NCBI GenBank assembly: GCA_027924025.1
Contig: AP026971.1
Coordinates: 186,001 to 250,000, forward strand
Length of the DNA: 64,000 bases
Source of the DNA: Comamonadaceae bacterium OS-4
Lineage (GTDB): Bacteria > Pseudomonadota > Gammaproteobacteria > Burkholderiales > Burkholderiaceae_C
Reading direction: 5' to 3'
Below the pieces are notes generated by a model. That model was not told where the DNA came from. It saw only the letters and a list, made by a program, of their open reading frames with translations, and did no database searches. This document shows, piece after piece, positions 7,969 to 17,916 of this stretch. The number at the start of each line of letters is the position of its first letter. Position 1 is the first letter of the stretch. The position numbers and the translations under genes are program-made.

Positions 7969-10920
7969 TTAAGCGCCCCCACTGGCCCTGCGTTTTTGGG
8001 GTGGCTGATCCAACAATGCGTCGGCATAGCGTTCCACGCCAAATGCCATCAGCCCACGGAAATTGATGTGCCCGAAGTGAACCGGTCCCATGCGGCGCAA
8101 CCAGAGATCTTCAATCGGGTACTTTTCCTTGCGCCAGCGGTCAACGACTTGCTGCATCTTCATGGTGTTCCAGGCAATCACCAAATTTGTCAAAAGTGTG
8201 TGAGAGCCAGAAACCGCCCGGATTTCGTCCCGCCGGCGTCCGCGCTCCGCGGCCAACCGGCCGAAGTAGATAGCCCGTTGCAACTGGCGCACAGACTCAC
8301 CACGGTTCAGCAAAGTGTGAATTTCACGCCGAAACTCAGGGTTGCTGAAGTAATCACACAAAAACAGCGTGCGTAACAGGCGTCCCAATTGGTCTGCCGC
8401 CTTGTGAGTGGGATCTCCTTGGGCCGATGAACCCATCTTTTCGAGCAGTTCTTTGGGGGTCACCAGACCGCTGCGAATAGAGGCAACGAGGCGTAGCAAC
8501 TCGTCCCACCCTTTGTGGATCGCACGTTCAGACACATTCGTGAGTGCGATGCGCTCCAAGTTCTCGGGTATCTTGATTGACCGCGGCAAGTAAAGCCGAC
8601 GTTCCGCGAGGTCTCGCATCTGGGGACACAAATCAAAACCCAGAAACTTGCTAAACGTCATCGCGACGAACGTGTAGCCATGAGTGTCAACTGCCAACAA
8701 AGACAAACGCATCCGTTCGTCGGTCTGCATCGCGTTGTATTCCTCAACGCCGCTGACGGCTACTGACCCTTGCCGTTCGTTGTGGACGATAGGTTCATCA
8801 TGGGCAACACCGTAGACATCCAGGACGTGGGTATAAAGACCGATTGCCCTGGTGCGACGTCGGGGATCGGTTCTGGAGTTGTACAGGTGCCGTGAAGCGT
8901 CCAGCGCCATCATGTCCGAAGACGCCTTGGTACCCGAGCCCCAATTGGCCGTGATGGCGTGCTGACGCTGGAACTCCACGACACGGTCGTTGGCCCGACG
9001 CAGGCGCCCATGGGCCTCCAGGGATCGCATCGCCGCAGAAATATGAGCGACTTCGACGCCTGGGATCATCGCCGCCACACCTTTGGCATCGTTCTCCGTA
9101 CCGTGGGCCAGCAGTGCCGCGTAGCAAGAGACCAGCTCCTGGGTGGACTTTGCGCGTCGGCCCAGCAGAACTTCACTAAATCCAGTGGCGGCATCCATTT
9201 CCACAATGATGTCGCCGATCTGGACCTCCCCGATGCTGGCAAACATCGCATTCCGGCTCGCGTCAATGGCCTGGTCCTGTGCCAGCGCCTCTAGCTGGGG
9301 CAAATGCACCAGGCCACTGTCGTCAATACTGACTTCACCAGCTTCTACCGCCTCGGACAGGGCTTGTAGGCCAGCCTCCACGTGGGCGTACAACCGGGTG
9401 AGGAATTTCTCTGGATCCGCATTCAGGCTCAACGCACTGATCAAGCGCAGCCGGTCTTTTTTCCATTGCGCCGGAGGGATGAGCAAATCTTCTCGGTTGC
9501 GGTAGTCCCAGCTGTGGTCGACCCAAAGCCGGGAACTCCGAAAACCATGTCGAACCGCCAGCATGGTTGACGCCTTCAACGCAGCGAATGCCTTGCTCCG
9601 GTCTTTGTCGTTGAGCAGCTCGTGCCAGCTTGGGTCGACAATGCTCACGTCAAAGTCCGCTGGAAGCTCCTTGATACCTTTGGCTTCGAGTTCCTTGAGG
9701 GCCGTTACTTGTTTGAGCGGCCGTTGTGCTGAATCCCCCTTGATCTCCAAATCAGAGAAGACATTCAGCAGGGAGGTCACCTTGGTGGTGTCGTCAATCA
9801 GAGACTGGCGCACCAGCGCGGCGTGACCGATTGCGGCGGCGGACTCGTCGTTGGGTATGAGCTTCTTGAGGGCTTCGATCTTCTCGTCGGAAGTGGTGCC
9901 TTCGGCATGGATGATCAATCGCATTTCATCCCGCTGCTGCCGGTATTCGACGGCGGTACGTGCCTGCTTGCTGAGGACCCGCCCAGAGGCATGCCGTACC
10001 AAATCATTCACACGGCGTCCGGTCAAATACATCAGGGTGTCGGTGAGATCCAGCAAGGTGACCCGCAAGAAACAGGTGACCTCCAGCATCTGGGTGTCAT
10101 CGCTTAGGCGTCTGGTGTCAAAAGGCGGGCGGTTCGCAACTGCCTGGGCATAGGCGCGCATACGTGCGGTGGAGATGTGACTGAGCGGCCACTTGTCGAC
10201 CTCCAGCGTCTTGAGATAGGTGATTTTTTCTGAGACTTCAGTCAGGGTGGTTGGGCTATGTTTGCCAGGTGGCGTCTTGAGCCATTCCAGCATGGTGCCG
10301 CCCGTACGCCCGCGCCGTGGTGAGAACACTGAGGAAACCATGTGCTTGCGTACGGGAGTAGGGATTTCCTTCTTGATTCCCGCCATGGCCAAGGCCTCTG
10401 TGGAGGAAAATGCATCGCGAGCAAGATCACGCAACACACGGTCTGAAGGAAGCAGATAACGGCGATCAAATAGCCATCGCTCTGCAGCTTGAACCAAGTC
10501 GTCCACAGAGGCTGCCGTCTTCGTCAGCTCGGCCAGCGCCAAGGCTAATTCGGCCAAAACAGCGTCATCAATATCGCTGATTCCTGCTACTTCGCGGGCC
10601 CATCTTTGATGGTCGTAGAGGGTGGCGACTCGCTTATAGATGGTCTTCAACGAGCCTATGGCTGTTTCACTCAAACCAAGTGAGTGACACAACGACTTGA
10701 GCAGAGTGCGTGGGAGGTAGGTCGCACGGTCAAGGACTCGACCGGTTGCTCGGAGCACCACGAGCTGAACGGCAGCCCCAAGCCTGCGGTCTGTCCGGAA
10801 GCGTTCGCGGATTGCCGCGATGTCCCCAGAACTCAGCTTGAAAGACTGTTCGACATCAAAGTCCGACAGGGACTTTGGAAGCTCCTTGGAGCCGACGAAT
10901 CGCAAATGAAATCCGGCCAA
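7969..10920 (-). CDS. tnpA: Tn3-family transposase TnpA (complete)
   Basis: A 983-residue DDE transposase of full Tn3-family length. It has the N-terminal DUF4158-like DNA-binding region (residues 1-170) and the C-terminal catalytic region. The acidic triad regions are visible: IVEMDAATGFSEVLLGRR near the first Asp, LAVDTHGYTFVAMTF near the second, and LNRGESVRQLQRAIYFGRL near the catalytic Glu. The start is TTG at 10920, where AGGGAGA precedes it at a proper distance; no ATG fits. It is related to, but clearly different from, the IS1071 transposase further right. The ends of its transposon could not be paired with certainty. Confidence 0.9.
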   Translation of the reverse strand: MAGFHLRFVGSKELPKSLSDFDVEQSFKLSSGDIAAIRERFRTDRRLGAAVQLVVLRATGRVLDRATYLPRTLLKSLCHSLGLSETAIGSLKTIYKRVATLYDHQRWAREVAGISDIDDAVLAELALALAELTKTAASVDDLVQAAERWLFDRRYLLPSDRVLRDLARDAFSSTEALAMAGIKKEIPTPVRKHMVSSVFSPRRGRTGGTMLEWLKTPPGKHSPTTLTEVSEKITYLKTLEVDKWPLSHISTARMRAYAQAVANRPPFDTRRLSDDTQMLEVTCFLRVTLLDLTDTLMYLTGRRVNDLVRHASGRVLSKQARTAVEYRQQRDEMRLIIHAEGTTSDEKIEALKKLIPNDESAAAIGHAALVRQSLIDDTTKVTSLLNVFSDLEIKGDSAQRPLKQVTALKELEAKGIKELPADFDVSIVDPSWHELLNDKDRSKAFAALKASTMLAVRHGFRSSRLWVDHSWDYRNREDLLIPPAQWKKDRLRLISALSLNADPEKFLTRLYAHVEAGLQALSEAVEAGEVSIDDSGLVHLPQLEALAQDQAIDASRNAMFASIGEVQIGDIIVEMDAATGFSEVLLGRRAKSTQELVSCYAALLAHGTENDAKGVAAMIPGVEVAHISAAMRSLEAHGRLRRANDRVVEFQRQHAITANWGSGTKASSDMMALDASRHLYNSRTDPRRRTRAIGLYTHVLDVYGVAHDEPIVHNERQGSVAVSGVEEYNAMQTDERMRLSLLAVDTHGYTFVAMTFSKFLGFDLCPQMRDLAERRLYLPRSIKIPENLERIALTNVSERAIHKGWDELLRLVASIRSGLVTPKELLEKMGSSAQGDPTHKAADQLGRLLRTLFLCDYFSNPEFRREIHTLLNRGESVRQLQRAIYFGRLAAERGRRRDEIRAVSGSHTLLTNLVIAWNTMKMQQVVDRWRKEKYPIEDLWLRRMGPVHFGHINFRGLMAFGVERYADALLDQPPQKRRASGGA

Positions 10921-11015
10921 AGCATCTCCCTGTGGGGTTGCAATTGCCGAACACTATAACTGGCGAGCAGAGGCTGAATCGAGGGCTTAAAAACCAAGGG
11001 TTTACCCTTGATGGA

Positions 11016-11040
11016 AAGCGCTACAAAATGCACCCAAACC
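11016..11040. repeat. Diverged third copy of the 39-bp repeat core
   Basis: The segment reading AAGCGCTACAAAATGCACC and onward matches the core of the repeats at 7844 and 7929 in about 20 of 25 positions, in the same orientation. It marks the probable junction between the transposon with the 983-residue TnpA and the next, truncated one. Confidence 0.45.
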
Positions 11041-11043
11041 TAG

Positions 11044-13662
11044 ATTACCCCTGCTTTGGCACGAGCGACGATGTGCAAAACTGCGCGAGCGCGTACCGAT
11101 CCAGCTGACATCATGAATTCGGCGATTGACGCACTCATTCGGCATGACTTCGAATTGCCGCCTCTCGCAACGTTACGTAGGCTCGCCGGCACCTGGCACA
11201 GCAAAACAAACACAGCCCAATGGGCCGAAGTGTGTGGCCGTCTCAGTTCAGCGCAGCACGCTCTGTTGGAAACTTTGTTGGTCGTCGATCCGAAGACGCA
11301 GAAATCACCATTCGCCAATCTGTGCGCGACACCCGGTAGACCATCACGCAAGAATCTCAACGCGCTGGTTGACCGCTACCAGTGGCTTCAAGGGCTCCCA
11401 AATTCAGCTACGACATTGCAGCCAATCGCTGATTCAAAAATCTCGCAATGGGCCAACGAAGCCAAACGGCTTAATGCACTGGAGTTACGGGAGTACATCA
11501 CCGCACGGCGCCACACACTGCTGATGGCGCTGATTCACGATGCGCGCGGCCAAGTCCTCGACGGCCTTACACAAATGCTGCTCAGGCTCGCCCGCAAAGT
11601 CGAATGGAAAAGCGAGCTACGACTGACAGAGTGGTATCAAACACGGCGCAATAAAACAGACACCCTCATTCGCGCGTTTCGGGACTCGCTGGTGGTTCAC
11701 GGATCAGACGTTGATCCAATGGAAAAGGTGTCACGGGCGCAGGCGCTGTTTGCGGCACAGGGCGGTCACCGTTCACTCGTGCAAAGCTGCGACGAACACC
11801 TGCAGCATGAGAAGCAAAACTGGCGCCCATTTGCACGGGCTATGTTTGCGCCATTGCGAAGCGCTTTGGTACAGCTGGTCGAGATTTTGCCGTTGCAAAG
11901 TACGGCTGACTCCGATGGATTGCTCTGCTTGGCCAAGGCACTAAAAAGTGATGCATCGCAGAGTGACTATTTGAGCATTGCTGGTGTGGCGCCCAATACT
12001 TTGCCGCGCGAATGGCATGCCCTCGTTCATGACCATGCCAGCGACACACGAGTTTACAACCGACGCCAATTGGAGGTCGTTGCCATTCTTGAACTGGCAA
12101 ATGCGATCAAGGCGGGGGAAGTATTCGTGAGCGGATCGTTGAACTTTGATAGATTCTGGGATCGCTTGCCATGCGAAGCGGCTGACTTTACCGCAGTCGC
12201 GGCATACGCCACGTCACGTGGATGGACCGATGGCGCGGACGGGCTGGTCCGCGCAGTCAAAAGAGCGCTTGACCAAAAAGCTCACTTCCTGGATACCGCC
12301 GTGGGCACCGGCCATCAGGCATACCTTCAGCGAGGAAGACATGGGCGGCCAGTCGTAAGTCGACTTCGGGCAGTGGGTACACCCGCAACTGCTGTGGACC
12401 TTGAAAGCCAGATCATGGCGCACATGCCCGAGCGAGCGGTGTTGGAGGCCATCTCAAATACAGAGCACTGGGCACAATGGGGACGGCACTTCGGGCTGCC
12501 ATCCCGGCTAGGTCCCCAGATTAAAGACCCCAGACATCGCTACGTGCTCACGACCTTTGCCTATGGCTGCGGACTCGGGCCTACCGAAGCTGCGCGACAT
12601 CTCGGCGGAACGGTCTCGGCAGATCAACTGACGTTTGCCGATCGTCGCCATGTTGACATTGCAGACCTGCGCGCCGCCTCGGCGGATTTGATCAATCTGT
12701 ATGCCAAATTCGAATTACCGCAACAATGGGGGACTGGGCAATCCGCCGCCGCTGATGGCACCCATTTCGAAACGTACGAAGACAACCTGCTTGCGGAACA
12801 TCACATCCGATACGGCAAGACTGGTGGTATCGCCTACCGTCACGTGGCGGACAATTACATCGCGCTGTTCAGCCGATTCATCGCTTGCGGGACCTTTGAG
12901 GCAACGCACATTCTGGATGCGCTACTTCAAAATCTCTCCGATGTGCAGCCCAGCCGCGTGCATGCTGATACACATGGCCAGTCCGCAGCCGTCTTCGGTC
13001 TGGCTTATCTGCTCGGAATTGAGCTGATGCCGCGTATCCGGCGCTGGCACGCGTTGAATCTATATCGGCCTGACAGTGGCAACAAGTATTCCAGGATCAA
13101 CTCGCTATTTTCTGGCACAGTCAACTGGGCGCTTATTCATGAGCACTATCCCCAGTTCATGCAGCTCGCGCTAGCAATCCAAAGCGGTACGCTCGCACCT
13201 TCTGCAGTTTTGGCGAGAGTCAATAGCTACAGCACAAAAAACCGATTCGCCATGGCTTTGAGAGAGCTCGGCCAGGCGGTTCGAACTACGTACTTGCTGG
13301 AATGGGTCATGGATGAATCCTTGCGCCGTACGGTCCACAAGGGAACGACCAAGGTTGAGAGGCATCACAAATTTGCCAAGCACTTGGCGTTCGGTGCAGG
13401 TGGACACCTCCGGTCAAACAATCCAGCTGATCAAGAAAAAGCCATCGTCTACAACGAGCTTGTGACCAATGCTGTGGCGTTGCAAAACGTGGTGGATCAG
13501 ACTCAGGCCCTTCACGCAATGAAGTCGAAGGGCATCAACGTCCGGGCGGCCGATCTGGCATTCCTAAGTCCATATGCCACTAGCAACCTCAAGCGATTTG
13601 GTGACTATCCAACTGACCTACAGCCAGAGTCAATGCCGACTTGCACAACCCTCCCGCTATAG
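11044..13662 (+). pseudogene. tnpA: Tn3-family transposase lacking its N-terminus
   Basis: An open frame of 872 codons whose sequence matches Tn3-family TnpA from about residue 120 onward. The first DNA-binding subdomain is missing because the frame begins at a junction near 11043. Catalytic regions remain, including AAADGTHFETYEDN with the first Asp, HADTHGQSAAVFGLAYLLG with the second, and a late HKGTTKVERHHKFAKH region with the Glu. With the N-terminus gone it is unlikely to transpose. From 11570 onward the sequence is repeated exactly at 20363. It belongs to a different branch from both other Tn3-type transposases here. Confidence 0.85.
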
Positions 13663-13729
13663 GGAATTGATCTGAGTGGCCGAATTTGCACGAATCTTAC
13701 CGGCGGGCCGAGACGGCCATGCTGGCCGG

Positions 13730-13936
13730 GGCCACGGCAAGATCCTGGGCGGCGGCATGGTCGGCACGCACGCAGGCGACATGATTGGCGAGATCGCCTT
13801 GGCCATCGAGATGGGCGCCGACGCAGTGGACATCGGCAAGACCATCCATCCGCATCCAACCCTTGGCGAATCCATTGGCATGGCGGCGGAAGTGGCGCAT
13901 GGCAGCTGCACGGATGTGCCGCCTGCGCGCAAGTAA
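13730..13936 (+). pseudogene. lpd: 3' fragment of a dihydrolipoamide dehydrogenase gene
   Basis: About 68 C-terminal codons survive. [20 protein letters not shown], the active-site [16 protein letters not shown] (with the catalytic His and Glu) and a final [11 protein letters not shown] match the E. coli-type Lpd C-terminus. The flavin- and NAD-binding parts are absent, so it encodes no working enzyme. The fragment is fused to Tn3-derived sequence upstream and followed by its own terminator. It was probably carried along on the 5' side of the ISCR element. Confidence 0.85.
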
Positions 13937-13959
13937 GTCCGCAGCCAAGCTACCCTGCC

Positions 13960-13989
13960 AAGGCCCGAACTGGCGACGGTTCGGGCCTT
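13960..13989 (+). terminator. Intrinsic-type terminator hairpin after lpd'
   Basis: A perfect 11-bp stem (AAGGCCCGAAC / GTTCGGGCCTT) with an 8-base loop lies 23 bases after the lpd stop. No T-run follows, but the stem is long and GC-rich. Confidence 0.7.
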
Positions 13990-14021
13990 GTGCTTTGCGT
14001 ACCCAAACAATCGCCGCAGAA

Positions 14022-14041
14022 TACTGTGCATTTGTACAGTA
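14022..14041 (+). promoter_or_regulatory. LexA (SOS) box before the ISCR transposase
   Basis: TACTGT-8 nt-ACAGTA matches the enterobacterial and betaproteobacterial LexA consensus at every conserved position and extends as a palindrome by one more base on each side. It ends three bases before the transposase ATG. Binding of LexA here should repress the transposase until DNA damage, which is inference from the motif. Confidence 0.7.
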
Positions 14042-14044
14042 TTC

Positions 14045-15601
14045 ATGTCAGCCACTTCCAAGCCCAAGCTCTACAACCCACGCCACCCCGAACGCACGCT
14101 GCTCTACCAAACGGTAGCCGAGCACTACGAGACCTGGCTAGAGTTGGCCAGCGCGGGTCAGTTCGACGGCCAGTGCGACCACCACACCCCCAAGCCCTTC
14201 GTGCGCAAAGCGTTTGCCAAGTATCTGGAGTGCGGCATCTTTGCCCATGGCTTTGCCCGCGCTCGCTGCGGCGACTGTGGGCACGACTACTTTGTAGCCT
14301 TCTCCTGCAAAGGCCGGGGAGTCTGCCCCTCGTGCACCACCCGGCGCATGGTGGAGACAGCAGCGCACCTGAACGATCACGTATTCCCCCGCCTGCCGGT
14401 GCGCCAGTGGGTGCTGTCGGTTCCCAAGCGGCTTCGTTACTTCATGCAGCGCGACGGGCCAGTGCTCAATATGGTGCTGCGCATCTTCCTGCGGGTGATT
14501 GCGCAAAGCCTGCAGGCGCACTGCATTGGCGCGGCCAATGCAGACAAGGCAAGCCTGCACATCGGCGCAGTTGCCTTCATCCACAGGTTCGGCTCCAGCC
14601 TGAACGAACACGTCCACTTCCACGTCTGTGTGGTGGACGGGGTGTTTGAGGAGGTGGCAGGCGAGGGCAGCGCTGATGCCGCAATGCAAGTCTCTGCGTC
14701 AGGTGTCGTATTCCACCCTGCCACCGGCATCGATGCGACACCCGTGGCACAAGTGCAGACCACACTGCAAAAACGTATCCTGCGCGCCTTTGTGGGCCGT
14801 GGGCTGCTGGAGAACTTCGAGGCAAAAGAGATGCTGGGGTACAAACACAGCGGTTTCTCGGTGGATGCCGGGGTGTGCATTGAATCCCACGACCGTCCAG
14901 GCCTTGAGCGGCTCTTGCGCTATTGCGCCCGCCCACCCTTTGCGATGGACAGGCTGCGCAAAGAGGGTGCTGAGCTGGTGTACCGCTGCGGCAAGCAGCG
15001 CAGCGAACCCACCAGCGACAAGCGCGGTGCCAAGGTTGATGAGCTGCACCTCACACCGCTGGAGCTGATCGACCGCATCGCCGCGCTGGTGCCACCGCCA
15101 CGCACCCACCGGCACCGCTACTTTGGTGTGCTGGCACCAAACTCGCCGCTGAGAGCGGCGGTAACGGCGCTGGCCCAGCCTGCTGCGTCGCAACCAGCCA
15201 CGGTGGAGACTGCACAACCTGGCGCGGGCGTACCTGGGGTGGCGGCGCCGGGCAACGCGGCCACACCCACACCCGAACCTGAAGCACGCCCGAAGCGAGC
15301 GGCGCATTACTTGTGGGCGGTGCTGATTGCCCGCATCTACGAGGCATTTCCGCTGCTGTGCCCCATGTGCGGTGGGCAGATGCGCATCATTGCCTTCATC
15401 ACCCACAGCGCCGAAATCCGCCACATCCTGAACCACATCGGGGTGGAGTCTGCCCCCCCGCACATCACCCCGGCACGCGGGCCACCGCTGTGGGAGGGCT
15501 GCGACGCGCCGGTGGATGATGGTGCGCAAGGCGAGCCGGATTGGGATCTGGCAGCTCAACCCGCACCCGATTACGAGGTAGACCAGCGCGTCAATTGGTG
15601 A
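14045..15601 (+). CDS. ISCR/IS91-family rolling-circle transposase
   Basis: A 518-residue transposase. The N-terminal zinc-binding region has the cysteine sets CGIFAHGFARARCGDCGHD and CKGRGVCPSCTTRRM (about residues 65-110). The Y2/HUH-type region follows, with HEHVHFHVC-like spacing in SLNEHVHFHVCVVDG (the H-x-H pair). A C-terminal zinc motif LLCPMCGGQMRIIAF comes after an Ala/Pro-rich linker. This is the architecture of IS91 and ISCR transposases, which move by rolling circle. The ATG at 14045 directly follows a LexA box and no ribosome site is evident. An identical copy lies at 22838-24394. It may be close to ISCR8, which I cannot confirm. Confidence 0.9.
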   Translation: MSATSKPKLYNPRHPERTLLYQTVAEHYETWLELASAGQFDGQCDHHTPKPFVRKAFAKYLECGIFAHGFARARCGDCGHDYFVAFSCKGRGVCPSCTTRRMVETAAHLNDHVFPRLPVRQWVLSVPKRLRYFMQRDGPVLNMVLRIFLRVIAQSLQAHCIGAANADKASLHIGAVAFIHRFGSSLNEHVHFHVCVVDGVFEEVAGEGSADAAMQVSASGVVFHPATGIDATPVAQVQTTLQKRILRAFVGRGLLENFEAKEMLGYKHSGFSVDAGVCIESHDRPGLERLLRYCARPPFAMDRLRKEGAELVYRCGKQRSEPTSDKRGAKVDELHLTPLELIDRIAALVPPPRTHRHRYFGVLAPNSPLRAAVTALAQPAASQPATVETAQPGAGVPGVAAPGNAATPTPEPEARPKRAAHYLWAVLIARIYEAFPLLCPMCGGQMRIIAFITHSAEIRHILNHIGVESAPPHITPARGPPLWEGCDAPVDDGAQGEPDWDLAAQPAPDYEVDQRVNW

Positions 15602-15682
15602 CCCAGTGAAGCGGCGGTATCCATCGCTGCGGGGAAGCAGCTGCGCGCGCGCCAGGCCCAAATGCATACTGCCTCCCAAGCT

Positions 15683-15701
15683 CTTGCCATTGAGCGGCAA
15701 G
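15683..15701. other. Hairpin downstream of the ISCR transposase, possible oriIS part
   Basis: CTTGCC-7 nt-GGCAAG forms a perfect stem. A second pair, GAGGCC at 15736 and GGCCTC at 15761, lies closer to the block end. IS91-type elements need a hairpin origin on the 3' side of the transposase. These are candidates only. Confidence 0.35.
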
Positions 15702-15792
15702 CGAGCGCTCAACCTTCCTTGGCCGAACGTGTTTCGAGGCCCAAAACTCGTGCCATACTTGGCCTCATGCGGTTGAATTTCCTATCCGTCCG

Positions 15793-16399
15793 CCCCCATG
15801 CTCGCCGGGCGCTGCAACACTGGCGTGGCGAAACAGTTATCCACGGCCAGGAAGGCGCCCACGTTGTGCGCGATGTCGGCCAAGGCCTGGATGTCGCACA
15901 CCTCGGTGAGCGGGTTGGTCGGCGTTTCGGCAAACAGCAGTTTGGTGGTGGGGCGCACAGCCGCCTTCCAAGCTTCAATGTCGGTTTGCGACACGAAGGT
16001 GGTTTCCACACCGAACTTGGCAAATTCACGGCTGAACATCGGGATGACCGAGCCGAACACCGATTGCGAGCAAATCACATGATCGCCTGCCTTCAGCAGC
16101 GCCATGCCCAGCAACAAAATCGCCGACATGCCGGACGAGGTGGCAATGGCTGCTTCGGTGCCCTCGAGCGCCGCCAGCCGGATTTCCATGCTGGTGACTG
16201 TGGGGTTGCTTACGCGGGAATACGTGAAACCCTCTTCTTCCATCGCAAACCGCGCGGCGCTGGAGGCCGCGCTGTGTTGCACATAGCCGCTGGTGAGGTA
16301 AAGAGCTTCCGAGTTTTCGCCGTATTGGCTGCGCTCTAGGGCCGCACGCACCGCCAGGGTGTCGTTGTGCAGGCCTTCGGGTAAGGGAATTTGCTTCAT
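15793..16399 (-). pseudogene. metZ: O-succinylhomoserine sulfhydrylase, 3' part removed
   Basis: The first 202 codons of MetZ remain. MetZ is a PLP enzyme that makes homocysteine from O-succinylhomoserine in methionine synthesis. Recognisable parts are YLTSGYVQHSAASSAARFA, the cofactor-binding region ATSSGMSAILLLGMALLKAGDH, and the VDNCF segment containing a PLP-contacting Asp. The PLP-binding lysine lies beyond the break, so the product is inactive. The break coincides with the right end of the 4,223-bp repeat. The start at 16399 lies four bases past the purF stop, the usual operon spacing in Burkholderiales. Confidence 0.9.
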
Positions 16400-16403
16400 G
16401 GTG

Positions 16404-17906
16404 TCAGTCAGCGTGGTTGGGCAGCGCCAGGCGGGAAGTGTCTTCCTGGCCTTCTTCAGCGCCCACACGGTTTTCGTTCAAGCGGGCAATGTCGTCCGAC
16501 GAAATGTCGCCAGTCACGTACACGCCATCAAAGGGGGAGGCATCAAAACCCGCCAAGTTTTTGCTCAAGGAGCCGATGGCTTTTTTCATACCATCCACGT
16601 CTTGGTAAATCAGCGCATCGCAACCGATGATTTCGCGCACTTCTTCGACGGTACGGTTGTAGGCCACCAACTCACTGCTGGTGGGCATATCGATGCCATA
16701 CACATTGGGGTAACGGACAGGTGGCGCAGCGCTGGCCAGGTAGACATTGCGGGCACCGGCGTCGCGCGCCATCTGCACGATTTCTTTGGAGGTGGTGCCG
16801 CGGACGATCGAGTCGTCCACCAACAGCACATTGCGCCCCTTGAATTCGCTGGCAATCACGTTGAGCTTCTGGCGCACTGATTTTTTGCGCACGCCCTGCC
16901 CCGGCATGATGAAGGTGCGGCCCACGTAGCGGTTTTTCACAAACCCTTCGCGGTACGGCAGGCCCAGCAACTGCGCCAACTGCGCGGCACTGGGGCGGCT
17001 GGATTCGGGGATCGGGATGACCACATCGATTTCGTTCGGCGGCACGGTGGAGATCACCCGTTTGGCCAGCGTCTCGCCCAGGTTCAAACGCGCCTGGTAC
17101 ACCGAGATACCGTCCATCACCGAATCCGGGCGTGCCAGGTACACAAACTCAAAAATACAAGGCATCAGCTGCGGATTCGCCGCGCACTGCTGGCTGTGCA
17201 CCGTGCCGTCCAGCGCGATAAAGACCGCTTCGCCGGGCTGTACGTCGCGGACAAACTGGTGGCTGGTGCCTTCCAGCACCACCGACTCGCTGGCCACCAT
17301 GTGAGTGCCATCCGCGCCCTTACCCAAGCACAGGGGACGGATGCCAAACGGGTCGCGGAATGCCAGCAAGCCGTGCCCGGCGATGTGGCAGATCACCGCA
17401 TACGAGCCCTTGATGCGCTTGTGCACCCGCGATACGGCGGTGAACAAGTCTTGGGGCTGCAAAGGCAGACCACGGGTGGAGACTTCGATTTCGTGGGCCA
17501 GCACATTGAGCAAGACCTCGGAGTCGCTCTCGGTGTTGATGTGGCGGTGGTCCAGGTTGAACAACTCGGCCTTCAGGGCTTTGGCGTTGGTCAGGTTGCC
17601 GTTGTGCACCAGCACAATGCCGAAAGGCGCGTTCACATAAAAAGGTTGTGCCTCTTCTTCGCTGAACGCATTGCCCGCTGTGGGGTAGCGCACCTGGCCG
17701 AGGCCGGAGTTGCCTGCCAGAGAGCGCATATTGCGGGTGCGGAACACGTCCTTCACCATGCCCTTGGCCTTGTGCATGAAGAACTTGCGGTCCTGCTGGG
17801 TGACGATGCCGGCTGCGTCCTGTCCGCGGTGCTGCAAGAGCAACAGCGCGTCATAGATCAACTGGTTGACGGGTGCGTTGCTAACAACGCCAACAATTCC
17901 ACACAT
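16404..17906 (-). CDS. purF: Amidophosphoribosyltransferase
   Basis: A complete 500-residue PurF, catalysing the first committed step of purine synthesis (PRPP plus glutamine to phosphoribosylamine) in the cytoplasm. After removal of Met, Cys2 (MCGIVGVV) is the glutaminase nucleophile. The N-terminal Ntn-hydrolase domain shows HNGNLTN, and the C-terminal phosphoribosyltransferase domain shows the PRPP loop NVLLVDDSIVRGTTS. Length is normal. It lies in the chromosomal order folC-dedD-cvpA-purF-metZ, but both outer genes are truncated. The intact gene therefore sits on a captured housekeeping fragment between two ISCR copies. Confidence 0.97.
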   Translation of the reverse strand: MCGIVGVVSNAPVNQLIYDALLLLQHRGQDAAGIVTQQDRKFFMHKAKGMVKDVFRTRNMRSLAGNSGLGQVRYPTAGNAFSEEEAQPFYVNAPFGIVLVHNGNLTNAKALKAELFNLDHRHINTESDSEVLLNVLAHEIEVSTRGLPLQPQDLFTAVSRVHKRIKGSYAVICHIAGHGLLAFRDPFGIRPLCLGKGADGTHMVASESVVLEGTSHQFVRDVQPGEAVFIALDGTVHSQQCAANPQLMPCIFEFVYLARPDSVMDGISVYQARLNLGETLAKRVISTVPPNEIDVVIPIPESSRPSAAQLAQLLGLPYREGFVKNRYVGRTFIMPGQGVRKKSVRQKLNVIASEFKGRNVLLVDDSIVRGTTSKEIVQMARDAGARNVYLASAAPPVRYPNVYGIDMPTSSELVAYNRTVEEVREIIGCDALIYQDVDGMKKAIGSLSKNLAGFDASPFDGVYVTGDISSDDIARLNENRVGAEEGQEDTSRLALPNHAD

Positions 17907-17916
17907 AGGGTTTCAC

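Larger units (their letters stand above)
11570..15792. repeat. 4,223-bp perfect direct repeat, copy 1
   Basis: This block recurs without visible difference at 20363-24585, at a constant offset of 8,793 bases. It contains the 3' part of a Tn3 transposase, an lpd tail with its terminator, and an ISCR-type transposase. The left boundary (within tnpA) and the right boundary (at metZ) are sharp. One end lies 191 bases past the ISCR transposase gene, which fits one-ended rolling-circle transposition that picked up DNA on the 5' side of the transposase. Confidence 0.9.

Noticed and set aside
14699..15712. A 337-residue minus-strand reading opposite the ISCR transposase
   Set aside because: The plus strand encodes a complete zinc-finger rolling-circle transposase. 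The opposite reading is Arg-rich and has no domain.
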